The notes below the pieces were generated by a model. That model did not search any database and was not told the DNA's origin. It saw only the letters and a program-made list of their open reading frames with translations. From Stomorhina lunata (Eukaryota > Arthropoda > Insecta > Diptera > Rhiniidae), in the NCBI GenBank assembly GCA_933228675.1, contig OW121740.1:126245630-126309629 (forward strand): a stretch of 64,000 nt of DNA. The letters run 5' to 3'. Position numbers and translations under genes: made by a program. Below are positions 19,804 through 32,430 of this stretch, piece by piece (within the stretch, counting starts at the first letter, position 1; the number at the start of each line of letters is the position of its first letter).

Positions 19804-20821
19804 AAGACATAAAATTCTTATTTAGTCTAAGGTAAAGCTTTTTTAATAGTTTTGAGATCATTTTTGAAACTTCGCTCTTTGCCTTTTAGATGTTAAATGG
19901 CAAAAAACTCGGTTTACGCGGTAGTTTGGAAATTTTCATACATATTTGCGAGTGTGCTCCACAAAAAACCGGTATTTTGAAAAATTTACGTTTTTGTCAC
20001 TTACACCTGTCGTATATTATAAAAAAACGACTTGGGTCTAAATTTTGAAACGAATGAAAAAGAGGGCTAAATATGACAAAAAATTTTAATGCTTATGCAA
20101 ACTTACGCAATTAAGATTTTGTATTAAATATTTCTAAAGTCTTGGGAGTTCAAACCTGTAAATAGATTTTCCGAACTCCTTAGACTAAAAAAAAATATTC
20201 GAGTTAAAAGTCGGTTTCAAAGGAATTAAAACTGTTTAATTTTTGCCAATATGTATGTCTCAGAGACTTCAGAAAAACTTGTTTAATTGTTGGTCCATGT
20301 TTCACTTAAGTAGTGAAGAGTATAATATAGTCGGGCTTGACCGACTATAGCTTTTTTTACTCGTTTAATTTGGACTGATCCATCCTATTATTTTCCATTA
20401 TTTAATGAAATAACAGAAAAACGCCCCAACACATAATTGTACTACAATTCAATTAAAAATTCGAGTACAAACATGTTTACATATTTCACGAGTACATTTC
20501 CATATTACCTGATTCCTACATTAATGGTGGCAAAATAACAGATGATACAGATGATGAGACGACGACACACTATCACCCATTAGATGAGCCACAAAAAAAT
20601 ACCAAAAGAAGACTAAATAGAGTAGATTGTTATTTGTTCGATGGTTGGTAAAAACAAAAAAAATGTTTGTTTAAATGTTTGGCTTGGTCGTCGTCGGTTG
20701 GATGGATGGATAGATGAATGATATTAAACATTTTTGTGTTTTACAATAGAACTCGTATTTTAAAAATTACTTCTTTTTTGGTTATTCATATCTGCTCATT
20801 GGCTGCAACATTGTCATAACT
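19804..20821. other. No gene; short R1 end at 20304-20368
   Basis: Mostly unassigned AT-rich sequence. At 20304-20368 the plus strand reads AGTAGTGAAGAGTATAATAT and GTCGGGCTTGACCGACTATA, the R1 5' end in reverse orientation, truncated after about 60 bp. Confidence 0.55.
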
Positions 20822-21619
20822 AAACAAGTAAGAAAGTGCTATAGTCGGTCAAGCCCAACCATACGATACCCTTTACCACTAAGCTCAGAAGTGTTTTTTT
20901 TTCCTGTATAAAGACAAATATTTGCTAAATTTTGCCTTCATACAAACATTTTCTCAAAACTTATATATTTAAGCTGTTTCCGACATTTGGACTTATATGA
21001 GAGGTAGGGTCAAATGTGGACCGATTATCTCGAAATTTGACAAATTAATTACAGTTGTTTCAAAAATTATGTATGCAAAAAATAAACTTAAAATTCCCAT
21101 TATCTTCAGACTTACGAGCGTTTTAGTGATTTTTGTCTCATTTTGTGCGTTTTTAAAGAAAAGTTTGCATGGGAGCTATGGTCAAATGTGGACCGATTTT
21201 AACGAAATTTGGTACCGTGATTTAAGTTTACAAAAGCAGTACTAGATTTAAATTTCATGAAAAAATATTGATATTTGTGGCCAATGTATCAATTCCGTGA
21301 AGTGGGACCTATGGGAGGTACCATAAATAATGGACCGATTTTGACGAATTTCAATAACTATGATCGCATTATCAAAAAAATGATCTGTGCCAAATTTCAT
21401 AAAATTATCTTTAGAATTGCAACCTGTAGTTTGATTGCAAGGTTTACATGGGGGTCCAGCCAGCCAGCCAGACGGGCGGACATCGCTAAATCGACTCAGA
21501 AAGTGATTCTAAGCCCATTGGTATACTAAAAGGTGGGTCTAAGACAAATATTTCCATGCGTTACATACATCAGCACAAACTTATAATACCCTTTCCACCT
21601 ATGGTGGTGAAGGGTATAA
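20822..21619 (+). repeat. R1 interspersed repeat, full length
   Basis: 5' AAACAAGTAAGAAAGTGCTA, the hairpin-forming GTCGGTCAAGCCCAAC, all internal blocks, and the 3' stem-loop ATACCCTTTCCACCTATGG/TGGTGAAGGGTATAA. The short open frames within (82 and 84 codons) recur in other R1 copies only because the DNA is repeated. Confidence 0.93.
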
Positions 21620-22729
21620 AAAATTGCATTCTAGAGATTCAAATTTCTAGAAAGCAATTTTTAAACAATAAGGATTCTTTCTTCTCACTTTGAATATAAC
21701 CGGAATTTCGGTTAATGGATTCACAAGAGTAAAGTTAAACAATTTTTGTAGTACTCCTCTATTCAAAATTTAAAATTTTTGATTATAACGTTATTTTAAC
21801 AAATGAGCGTTAAGTCTATAACAAATGTGTTTGTTTATAAATATTGAAAAAATAGCAACAACAACAAAAATCTCGTAATATACAACAAAACTGACAGCAC
21901 ATGCTATATGATGGCTTCAATATCAGAGGAATACACACGATTCGTACAGGAGAGAAGAATAAATGCGAATACTTAAAATTTACAATACAATGTGGTATTA
22001 TACCACAAAGCTACTACAATACAACATACATCCATACAAACATTGTTGTATGGTTATATACATAACTCTTTATATGTATGTATCTATATACACTTTTGTA
22101 CATAAACGAAATATTTTTGTATATAATCCCAAAAAAAGCTTCACAATAAAAAAAAGAGTATGTGCCTCGTTTTGTACGAGTATATGTTGCAGAGTGAGTT
22201 GAAATGTTGAATGTGAATCTTTTCAGTTTTTTCTACCATGGTCGAGTGAATTTCAATGGCTTGTTATTTTCGGAGGGAACCAGTCGAGTATTGAGAATGA
22301 ACAAACGAAAAAAAAATTAAATAAATAACAAGATATAAAAAATTTTAACAACAAATTCGTATAAAAAAACGGGCTACTAAATGATGGGATCGTACATGAG
22401 ATGACGATATATGGGATTTTGTTGAAATACAGGGTGTTGGGAATAAGGTTATCACAGGGCAAAATGATAATGTAAATTTCAGCCCCTGTACATCTAAAAG
22501 AGCTTAATTGGCCATTTAGTATACTCGTACGGGTAAAATCAAAATTTTAAGAACGAAAAATACGGATTTGGAGCCTCACCATCTTCGATTTTGATGAAAT
22601 TTTGTAAATACTTTGAACGCAAACACTCAAACAAGCTCTTCAAAATTTAAAATTTCGCAGTGGTTCTGATTTTATGGCGGTTCAAACTTTGTTTTTTTCA
22701 ATATATTTTTTTTTAATTCATTTTATATG
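21620..22729. other. No gene or recognised repeat
   Basis: AT-rich sequence with TATGTATG-type patches. I found no coding signal; the open frames at 21963 and 22253 (minus) look random. Confidence 0.45.
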
Positions 22730-25301
22730 CATATGGGCAAATCCTTCTTGACGGATTATGCAAATGTACGGATTTTGTTGTACTTAAATGTATGCCATTG
22801 TAGTTCTATACTAGATAGCTTTCCACAGATTTCAGGGAATATTAGCCCATCGTACTTCTTTTGGAGGAAAAAGATATTCGCTTTTAAAGTGCTGTGACGG
22901 ACGCTACAAAATATGGAAGTGACTTTGTTTTTAACACGTGTTTCAGTAAATTTTATCAAATCGGTCATAGTGATAAAAAATAGTAAATACATTGAAGATA
23001 GAGGAAAATCAGAGGATTAAAAAACAGCTTTTATAAAATACTACCTGATTTTATCCGGCGTTGCCCGGGTTGGTAGTTAAAGTCTTAAACTTTTTACTGT
23101 GTTAACACTTTCTTTAAAAATTAACAATTATGAACTATTTTTTATAAATTTTATATTTGAATCCTTTATTAATGTATTTGCATATATATTTAATTGACTT
23201 ATCAAACACCAATCGTATTACCAATATTCGTACATCTGTTTTCTATTTGAGATATATTAAAAAAGAGGTCGTAAAAGTGGGCATGGTAAATTTTTCTTAG
23301 AAAGAAAAAATGTCTTCATTGGTCCAGCCGTTCTCAGAAATATACAATTAGAAAGAAAAGGGGAATTTTATCCCCATTTTTCAATTCCCAGGTCTTCGTT
23401 GCTCCATTTTCAAAAAATTCAAAGAGCGAAAAACTATCCTATAGTATGAAAACATCCACATTTAAAACTTTAATTAATTGGGTTAAATAGTTTTCGTCGT
23501 ATCATCCATATTTGTCATTGTTAATATTTGACTAGGAGGGGTCACGCCCACTTGAGATTTCAAAAAAATAACTGGCCTATTTTACCCGCCAGTCATGCCT
23601 TAACATATTGTCTAAATTTCAGAAAAATCGGGTTTCATTATCAGCTATATTTTTCATTTTTAATATATGAGTTATATGGGAGGGGTCGCGCCCACTTGAG
23701 ATTTCTGAAAAAAACCCTTGCCTATTTTAACCACCGGTCACACCTTGCCATACTGTCAAAATTTCAGAAAAATCGGGTTTCATTATCAGCTATATTTTTG
23801 TAATTTTTAATATATAAGTTATATGGGAGGGGTCACGCCCACTTGAGATTTCAGAAAAATCCCTAGGCTATTTTAACTACCGGTCACACCTTACTCCACT
23901 GTCTAAATTTCAGGAAAATCAGTCGGTTTGATTATTCATATTTGTATGTTTTAAAATCTAACTTATATGGGAGGGGTCACGCCCACTTGCGATTTGGCCT
24001 ATTTTATCCATCGGTCACATTTTAACATACTGTCAAAATTTCAGAAAAATCGGACCTCTCCGTCGCCTATATTTGTCATTTTTAATATATGAGTTATATG
24101 GGAGGGGTCACGCCCTCTTGAGATTTCTAAAAAAAATTAGCCTATATTCACCACCGGCCACACCATACTACACTGTCAAAATTTCAGAAAAATCGGTCCG
24201 ATAGTTTCGGAGATCCTTCCCAACAAACAACATACAAACAGACAAACGGACGCGGACGTTTTTTTATAGATATAGATTTTTAAGTTTCCAGTTTCACCAA
24301 AAATCCATAAATGTACTGTTGCGGACGCTACGTGACGGACGATACAGGTATTACTTGAATGTTTTTTATTAGGAAAAAATTCATATTTCATATTTTTTTT
24401 TAAGGATTCGTTAATCAGTGAAAATAATGGTTTTATTTGTTTCCGAATTTCATCTCCTTCCTTTTCATGTTCGAGGTAAAAATGCGATTTTTGGGCACAA
24501 TTTAATATTTCACAAAACGGCTAAATACATATATTTATTTAAAGTTTTACACTTTTTACACTTATTTTTCGTTAGAGTGTCCCAAAGATAAAAAAAAGCA
24601 AATTTCAAAACCATCAAATTAGCCCCACTGTATATTTTTTTAACACCCAATATCTTAAATTTAATCTGTGGATATAGACAGTGTTATTGATTTATGAATA
24701 AGACAGATATGTGTTCGTAAATTTTGTATTTAATAAATATTATTTTTTAAAAATTATATACTGTGACGGACGCTACACACTTTCCTTTTGTAAAATGCTG
24801 TATAAACATCTATATATTTTTAGCCTAATGTTAAGCATACTATAAGTTCTCTTTACGAACCAAGTTCAATTGGAAAAAAAAGAAAAATTGCACTATTCAA
24901 ATTAAAAAAAAACCTTTATTTCTGTGACGGACGCTACACACTGAGAGCCCTTTCTTTATTGACATTATTTATATCACTCCAATTACTTTTGATGGGTTCT
25001 TTTACATCTAGTTTTATAAAATTAAGCAGACTTTGAGCGCCTACTGAAACTTGATACCTAAATGGACGTTTTTGCGATTTTTATGAACTTTTAAAAAACC
25101 TATTATTTTAAAAAATGTATAAAAATTCGAGATGGGTGCAAATAAAGACCTGTCATTTACGAAGAGAGCAATCAAAAATTGTATCCATTATATATTTTAA
25201 AGGATAAATGTATGGTAAATTTTTCCATAAACACAAATACACGATTTTAACAGTTTTAAAATTTTGTCTTTGGTCTAAGGTTTTTCGGATTTGCCCATAT
25301 G
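22730..25301. mobile_element. Long element with 15-bp terminal inverted repeats
   Basis: CATATGGGCAAATCC at 22730-22744 is repeated exactly in inverse orientation at 25287-25301. A motif CTGTGACGGACGCTACA occurs at about 22892, 24761 and 24922, with variants near 24321-24345 and a partial match (TTGACGGATTA) just inside the left end. Reiterated internal motifs like this are typical of transposase-binding sites. Another repeat (23045-24285) appears to be inserted within. No transposase frame is seen, and no convincing target duplication longer than the palindromic ends themselves. Confidence 0.6.
23045..24285. repeat. R3 interspersed repeat with five ~144-bp internal tandem units
   Basis: Begins near TTATCCGGCGTTGCCCGGGT and ends near GACGCGGACGTTTTTTTATA followed by GATATAGAT. 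Inside, GGGAGGGGTCACGCCCACTT recurs at about 23534, 23678, 23825, 23969 and 24099 (spacing 130-147 bp). Each time AAATTTCAGAAAAATCGG follows later in the unit. The CCGGCGTTGCCCGGG start and ATAGATATAGAT end resemble widespread insect non-autonomous repeats; I do not assign a class. Confidence 0.7.
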
Positions 25302-25403
25302 TATTTGAAACAGTTTAATAGTCAACTTTAAATTTGACTATGAAAATGCGAACAAAGAATTTAAAACCACCGCAAACGATTAAACGACCATGATTTACGG
25401 ATC

Positions 25404-26210
25404 TACACCTGGAATGTCCTGGAACGCTTTTTAAAGCAGGTGCTATATATTGTCCAATTAATAGTAGAACTTCATACAAATAAAGCAGATCTTACTGCCA
25501 TCCAAGAGGTGCGATGGAATTAGCATGGTGTCCCCGCCACAGTAAAGGGTGACATGTACTACAGTTGCCATGCAACCAGGCATGAATTGGGTGCGGATTT
25601 GCGACATCTGGTCTCCCGATTTAATCCAGTAAGTGAGCGAATCAGCCCAATTTGTGCCCTCGTTCCAATAGAGGAAAAGGACCATGACATAAAGAATGCT
25701 TTCTACGATAGCCTAGAAGACGTATACGATCGATGATCCAAACGTAATGTTAACATTATCCAAGGCGATTTTAACGCGAAAATATAAAGAGAAAGCATCT
25801 TTGATCCTACAATCAGAAGGATCAGTATCCATTAACAAACTACCGATAACGGCTTGAGACTGACTTCCTTTGTCGCTGCTCAAAACATGACAGTAGTATT
25901 AGGTTTCAACATCACGATATCCATAAGGCGACTTGGATATTTCCAGATGGAAGAACTATTTCAATCATGTTGTTGTTGATTGGGGACAGTCATCAAGCGT
26001 GATAGATGTGCGAATGATCCGTGAAGCAAACATAGACTCGGGTCACTACCTTGCTGCAGCTAAGGCACGAACGTATGTGCTTCATGCGCTACATACAAGC
26101 CACTGCACGAAGAAAGATAGATGTCGCGAAGCTGCGAATACAACAAAATGCCAACGTTTACTGCACTCGACTGACTCAATTACTTTAAGCGAGCATTCCC
26201 TGTTCTGATA
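25404..26210 (+). pseudogene. RTE-like non-LTR retrotransposon, decayed AP-endonuclease domain
   Basis: The endonuclease nicks target DNA to prime retrotransposition. Frames on the plus strand, joined across stops, give its motifs in order: YTWNVLERF (25404), KADLTAIQEVRW (about 25482-25520), YYSCHATRHELG (about 25558-25594), ERISPICALVPIEEKDHD (about 25638-25690), IIQGDFNAKI (25757-25785), DNGLRL (about 25848), VVDWGQSSSVIDVRM (about 25972-26015), and ANIDSGHYLAAAKAR (about 26026-26070). In live elements the last box reads SDH; the aspartate is replaced by glycine here. There are multiple stops and shifts. It is probably the same lineage as the RT relic at 3.8-4.8 kb. Confidence 0.7.
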
Positions 26211-29200
26211 TACTCACTCACAGGCAAAATATTGCCAATTCCGTAGAAAATGTGCAAAAACCGTACTCCAAAAACCTGCCTCAAAAAATCCATGGTACGA
26301 TTAGAGAAAAATGCAGCACACTAAGCAAGCCTGCGGACGCCAGGTGCGTGGGAACGATATCAGGAGAAAGGAAGGAGGAAAGACGACCGAAAATCTCTAT
26401 TCTATGCTCGGCCAATGACCCGCAAGGGTTTGCTAAAAAGGGCTACTTAAGTAAGTACAATTTCATAGAATCTTTACATATTCCGTAAGAAATTATTTTT
26501 CGACCAGTGACTCTAAGTCGATTGGTGTATTCAAAAGCCAGTCACCTATTAATATTGACAACGCCTAACTATGGAAGAGAAAATGTAATAGAAATCAAAG
26601 TTCGAAAAAAAACAGTACCTTATTATATTGTACTAAACTTACGCACACTAAAGATATTTATTTTATCGTACCTAACTAAGTCCGAAACAAAGTTAAGTAC
26701 ACAAAGGTACCATAAAAAAAAAAGAACTGTATCTTATAATAACGTACCGTTCTCTTAGATGTTAGAGTATTTTTTAGTTAACTTTAGAGTACTATAAAGT
26801 ACTAAGTTATCAATTTTTAGAAAACAAGTAAGTTTTCTGCTGCATGGCTGCATTTGTATTATTTTAACGAAGAATTGTTGTTGTGCATTCATAAATCACT
26901 CGTATATTACACGGCATTTACACATGCAAGTGCAAGCTCAATACATTTATATTTTTTTACTAACACAATCACACTTCTGCCAGTTGTAGGCAGAAGAATA
27001 CGTATACACAACTTGTAACAAGTCACCTACGTGTGTAAACGTACTGTTATAATAAAAAAAACCGCAGCGGTTCCAAGTTGAAGAACCATAATTAATACTG
27101 ACAAAATTAGCATTGAATATATACTTTTTGGTAAATAAATTACTTGGGGATATCAAAGTGCTGGCTAATGGCTGAGGTAAAAACGAACATCAACCTACTC
27201 GAATCAGAAGTACTACTTGTTAAAATCTTTAGGCATTTCACTAACTTGGAAACAATCCATCAATTTGGAACTGCTGGTAAATTCTTAAAATTTATAAGCA
27301 AGTGTTGCCAGTTAAGGAGCCTCCATTCTAAACGCCAGCATTATTTTTATTTAATTTCACGTTTGGCAATACTGTTTCTCTCATTATTGTCAGTTTATAA
27401 GAGCTCGTTAATGTACTCAACAAAGTACGTTATTTTTAGTGTACTTCGTGGAAGTTCGTTATGATAAAAATTGTGTATTTTAACATGTACTCCAAAATTT
27501 TAAGGTACCTAAAATTAAATTGAACATTTTGTTATGTATGTGACTATGTACCGAACTTGCCCTAAGTACAGTACTTCAGAGTATTCTTTCGAAACTTGAT
27601 AAAAATTCGATACGTTTCAAAAACGTTTAAATTACAACGAACTATAATCAAAATGAGAAAGCCATATCTCTAATGATCACGAAACCATAAACAATTTGGG
27701 AGCAATTGAATTTGACAAGGACTACCAAAAGTTCGGGGTTTTCATGGTCTATAGATAAAAAGGATATAAAAAGTAGTATTGAACACAATTATATATATGA
27801 CATCCAACACCCTTTATGACTTCCCTCTACCAGTAGAAATAAATAAAAAAAAAACAAACAACATAATGTTGCCATGTCTTAAATTTACTTGCTCTTTTTG
27901 TTGTTGTTCTTGTTTTTTCATGTATGGCAACACATTACTTTAAAAAGACCGAAAACGACAAAAACAATAACTACAGCAATATTAAAGAATAGCAGTAAAA
28001 AAGTGAAAAAATGGACTACACGATTCGAAAAATAAAGGAATCCGAAAATGAAAAAAAAGACGAAAATGACTAAAAAATAAGGGCACGTGTAAAGTTAGTT
28101 GTTGTTTAACTGTGCGTATATACAACTACAACAATAACTGCAACAACATAAGTAAAACTTATGTATAACGAATTTATATTATGTATACGTATGTACCAGT
28201 GCATACATACAACTGCACTTACACTTAAGCATACAAACATAAGTAACTATGTATGTATTAAATACATCTGTACATAAACATAATTTAAAGTAAATGGTTG
28301 GCATTGAATGTCAGGAACGTAATTATGGTGTCGTTGCGAAAAATACACAAACGAGCAAAAAATTTACTCCTAAAGAAGAAGAAGAGTTTTACAATAAAAA
28401 CATAAAAAAAACTTTTTTTAGGCTTTATTTCACATTGTTGTAGTTTAAGAAAAAAAAAACGAAATATTGTTTAAAAAAGGAGTGCTTAATGGACGATGGG
28501 ATGCCTGGCTGAATATTTGGAAGATCTCAGCAGTCAGTCACTGAGTACACGTAATGTTGCTGGCGGTAACGTTGGCAAAGCCTTAATGTTTCAGTTCCTG
28601 CTGCTGCTGATGATGATAGTGGTGATGGTGGTGGCGGTTGTATCTACGTTTTTTTCCCTACTTGCAATAACAATTTTCATTTCATTTTATTATTTTGTTG
28701 TTTCATCTGTTTTTTTTTCCTGTTGTCGAATTTTGCAACTTTAAAATTAATTTGCTTAAATTATGTTGATACACAATGTTTATTGTTTATTGCACTGGGA
28801 GATGTCTGTCCTTCAGTCAGCCCGTCCATCCATACAATGTTTGGGTCTCATGCTGCATGAATTCAACTCATTCCTTAATTTCCCCTAAAATATTGTATCA
28901 TTTTGTTTGTTCCAAAAGAGTGGTTTAATTTAAATGAAATGCTTGTGAATGCATGTTCTTACATTTATTTCTTAAATGCAAATTGCGTCCAAAATATATG
29001 TATACGAGTATAAGTATAACAACAAATAACAAAGTGTTATATGGTGACACTTTAAGTACGTCCAATGCAGAATCATCAGACCGAAATTGGTTTTTGACTA
29101 AAAGGGGTCAGATCATGGGAAGAAGTCGTTTATTTAAATTAATGAACATCTTTTTTTTCGGAATTGTAATTTGGCCACCTTTTTATGTTAAAGCATTAAG

Positions 29201-29678
29201 GATGACTTTAATGATACAATTTCAAAAGTGGACATTTTTTTAAGGAAATATTTTAAGAGTAATTTGGAGTCAAAATTACCAATAAAGCAGGGATATTAAT
29301 GTCTTGAATTGTGGATAACAAGAAAATGATACGAGGGAAGTCTTTTATGTTTCCGGATAAGAAAAAACAAAGAAAATTTTTAATCTCGAAAATGGCTTTG
29401 TTGGATTTCAAAATATTCTTCATGGAGATCGATTCAGTTCGCAAAACTTACTTTGGAAAAAATTTGTTCACTCCGATTTGGGTACTATTAAAACATGAAT
29501 TTCAAAAGCATCAAGTGATGTGTTGGAGAATGATCAATCTTTACCTTGGTACCGAAGTATCTCGATCCCGAACGACATTTAATATGGTTTGCATATATTC
29601 GATGACCCATACGCTAAGATCCATGAATATTCAACTTCATATTTCGACAAACACAACAGCTTTTGAGAGTTTTATAGG
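26211..29678. other. No gene recognised; GTAC-rich stretch and low-complexity DNA
   Basis: 26211-26450 may be further decayed retroelement. Between about 26600 and 27600 the tetramer GTAC is conspicuously frequent. 28590-28640 is a CTG/GATG/GGTGG low-complexity stretch inside an 82-codon frame. A 133-codon plus frame (29311-29712) is the longest here; it is rich in lysine, phenylalanine and methionine, shows no motif I know, and runs 34 bases into the mobile element at 29679, which argues against it being a functional gene. Confidence 0.4.
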
Positions 29679-29869
29679 CATGGGTCGGCGCAAAGAGAAT
29701 ATTAGAAAATAATAGTCGGTAGCGTTGCCTTTTTTATACTTTTTAACTAAAATAGGTAATTTTTCAATAAGTAGTTCTAAAGTTTTAAAAAGAAAAGTTT
29801 TCTACTCCATTTTTTTTAAAAAGAAAAGTTTTCTACTCCATTTTTTTATATTTTTATCAAAAATTTTAT

Positions 29870-32300
29870 CACAAATTTTCCAATAGAAATTTTTTTTTTT
29901 AATTTTTCAATAGAAAATTTTTTTTAAAAAAATTTTCAATAGAAAATTTAAAAAAAAAAATTTTTTTAATTTTTTTATAGATTTTTTTTTAATATAAATT
30001 TTTGTATAGAAGTTTTTTTTAACAAAAATTTTTCTATGGAAATTTTTTACATTTTTTTATCAAATTTTTTATCAAAAATGGTTCTATGCAAAATTTGTTA
30101 TCCAAAAGTTTTCTATAGAAAATTTGTTTTTTACCAAAAATTATTCTATAGAAAATTTTTTATCAAAAATTTTTCTATAGAAAATTTTTTTATAGAATTT
30201 TTTTTATCAAATATTTTTCTATGAAAATTTTTTTATGAAAAATGTTTCTATAGAATTTTTTTTTTACTAAAAATTTTATTATTAAACATTTTTCTATAGA
30301 AAATTTTTTTTTAAAGAAATTTTTTCTATCAAAAATTTTTCTTTGGAAAATTTTTGTATCAAAAATTATTTATTATTGTTTTATCAAAAAATTTTTTTTA
30401 TGGAAAAGTTTTTATCAAGAATTTCAAAATCAAAAAATTTTCTATAAAAAATTTTTTATCAAAAAATTTTCTATATAAAATTTTTTATCAAAAAATTTTT
30501 CTATAGAAACTTTTTTTTACCAAAAATTTTTCTACAGAAAACTTTTTGATATAAAAATATTTTATCGAAAATTTTTACAGAAAAATATTTTTATCGAAAA
30601 ATTTCTCTGCGGAAAATTGTTTATCAAAAATTTTTCTATAGAAAATTTTTTATCAAAAATTTTTCTATGGAAAATTTTTTTTCAAAAATTTTTCTATAGA
30701 AATTTTTTTCATCAAAAATTATTCTATAGAAAATTTTTTAATCAAAAATTTTTCTACCGAAAATTTTCTTACAAAAATGTTCCTATAGAAAATTTTTTTA
30801 TCAAAAATCTGTCTATAGAATTTCTTTTACAAAAATTTTTCTATGGAAAATTTTTTATCCAAAATTTTTCTATGGACAATTTTTTTTATCAAAAATTGTT
30901 CTATGGAAAATTTTTTATCCAAAATTTTTCTATAGAAAATTTTTTTATCGAAAATGTTTCTATAGAAATTTTTTTTTTATCAAAAATTATTCAATGGAAA
31001 ATTTTTTTTTGAAAAATTTTTCTATGGAAAATTTTTGTATGGAAAATTTTTTCTCTAAAATTTTTTTATGGAAAATTTTTTATCTAAAACTTTTCTCTAG
31101 AAAATTTTTTATCTAAAATTTTTTATCAAAAATTGTGTTATGGAAAATTTTTTATCAGAAATTTTTCTATAAAAAATTTTTTTATTAAAAATTTTTCTAT
31201 AGACAATTTTTTTATCAAGAAATCTTCTATATAAAATTTTTTATTAAAAATTTTTCTATAGAAATTTTTTTTTCCCAAAAATTTTTCTATACAAAATTTT
31301 GTTATCAAACATTTTTCTATGGAAAATTTTGTATCTACAATTTTTCTACGGAAAATTGTTTATCAAAAATTGTTTTATGGAAAATTTTTTTATCAAAAAT
31401 TTTTCTATAGAAAATTTTTTGATAAAAAATTTTGCTATGGAAAATTGTTTATCAAAAATTGTTTTATGGAAAATTTTTATCAAACATTTTTCAATAGAAA
31501 ATTTTTTTATCAAAAAATTTTCTCTAGAAAATTTTTTTATCAAAAATTTTTCTATGGAAAATTGTTTATCAAAAATTTTTCTATAGAAATATTTTTTTAT
31601 CAAAAATTTTTCTATAGAAAAATTTTTTTTCAAAAATTTTTCTATTGAAAATTGTTTATTAAAAATTTTTCTATAAAAAATTTTTTTATCAAAAATTTTA
31701 CATTTACATTTTTATTATACAAAATTTTGTTATCAAACATTTTTCTATGGAAAATTTTTTATCTACAATTTTTCTACGGAAAATTGTTTATCAAAAATTG
31801 TTTTATGGAAAATTTTTATCAAACATTTTTCTATAGAAAATTTTTTTTATCAAAAAATTTTCTCTAGAAAATTTTTTTATCAAAAATTTTTCTATGGAAA
31901 ATTGTTTATCAAAAATTTTTCTATAGAAATATTTTTTTATCAAAAATTTTTCTATAGAAAATTTTTTTTTCAAAAATTTTTCTATTGAAAATTGTTTATT
32001 AAAAATTTTTCTATAAAAAATTTTTTTATCAAAAATTTTTCTATAGAAAAATTTTTCTATGGACAATTTTTTATCAAAAATTTTTCTATGAAAAATTTTT
32101 TATCAAAAATTTTTCTATGAAAAATTTTTTATCAAAAATTTTTCTGTAGAAAACTTTTTGATGTAAAAATATTTTATCGAAATTTTTTACAGAAAAATAT
32201 TTTTATCGAAAAATTTTCTATAAAACATAATTTTTATCTAACAATTTTCCAAAGAAAAATATTTTTATTAAAGATTTTTCTAAAAACAAATGTTTGAGTC
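29870..32300. repeat. ~29-30 bp minisatellite array A2 (inside the hAT-like element)
   Basis: Units of TTTTTCTATAGAAAATTTTT plus a TATCAAAAA linker, more heterogeneous than in array A1 (TATGG, TACAG, CGG and other variants). Larger blocks are duplicated inside: about 31287-31697 and 31716-32036, and about 30528-30602 and 32141-32215. The repeated-peptide frames across it on both strands are artefacts. Confidence 0.95.
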
Positions 32301-32344
32301 GAAAATATCTAAAAAATATAAAAATCTAAAATTGTTTAATATTA

Positions 32345-32430
32345 GAATTTATTTCTGTTTTAAAAAATATTCAAAATATTTACAAAAATATTCCTAATAT
32401 TTACAAAAATATTCCCAATATTTACAGAAA
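32345..32430. repeat. Short ~22-bp tandem repeat, about 3 units
   Basis: AATATTTACAAAAATATTCC repeats three times with small differences, just beyond the minisatellite but inside the right part of the hAT-like element. Copy 1 does not show it. Confidence 0.75.

Noticed and set aside
28496..28744. 82-codon hydrophobic frame considered as a small membrane protein
   Set aside because: The hydrophobic stretch is encoded by CTG, GATG and GGTGG low-complexity DNA and poly-T; no conserved features.
29311..29712. 133-codon frame considered as a gene
   Set aside because: It runs across the TTTATAGG duplication into the hAT-like element, has no recognisable motif, and is a length that can occur by chance in AT-rich DNA with few stops.
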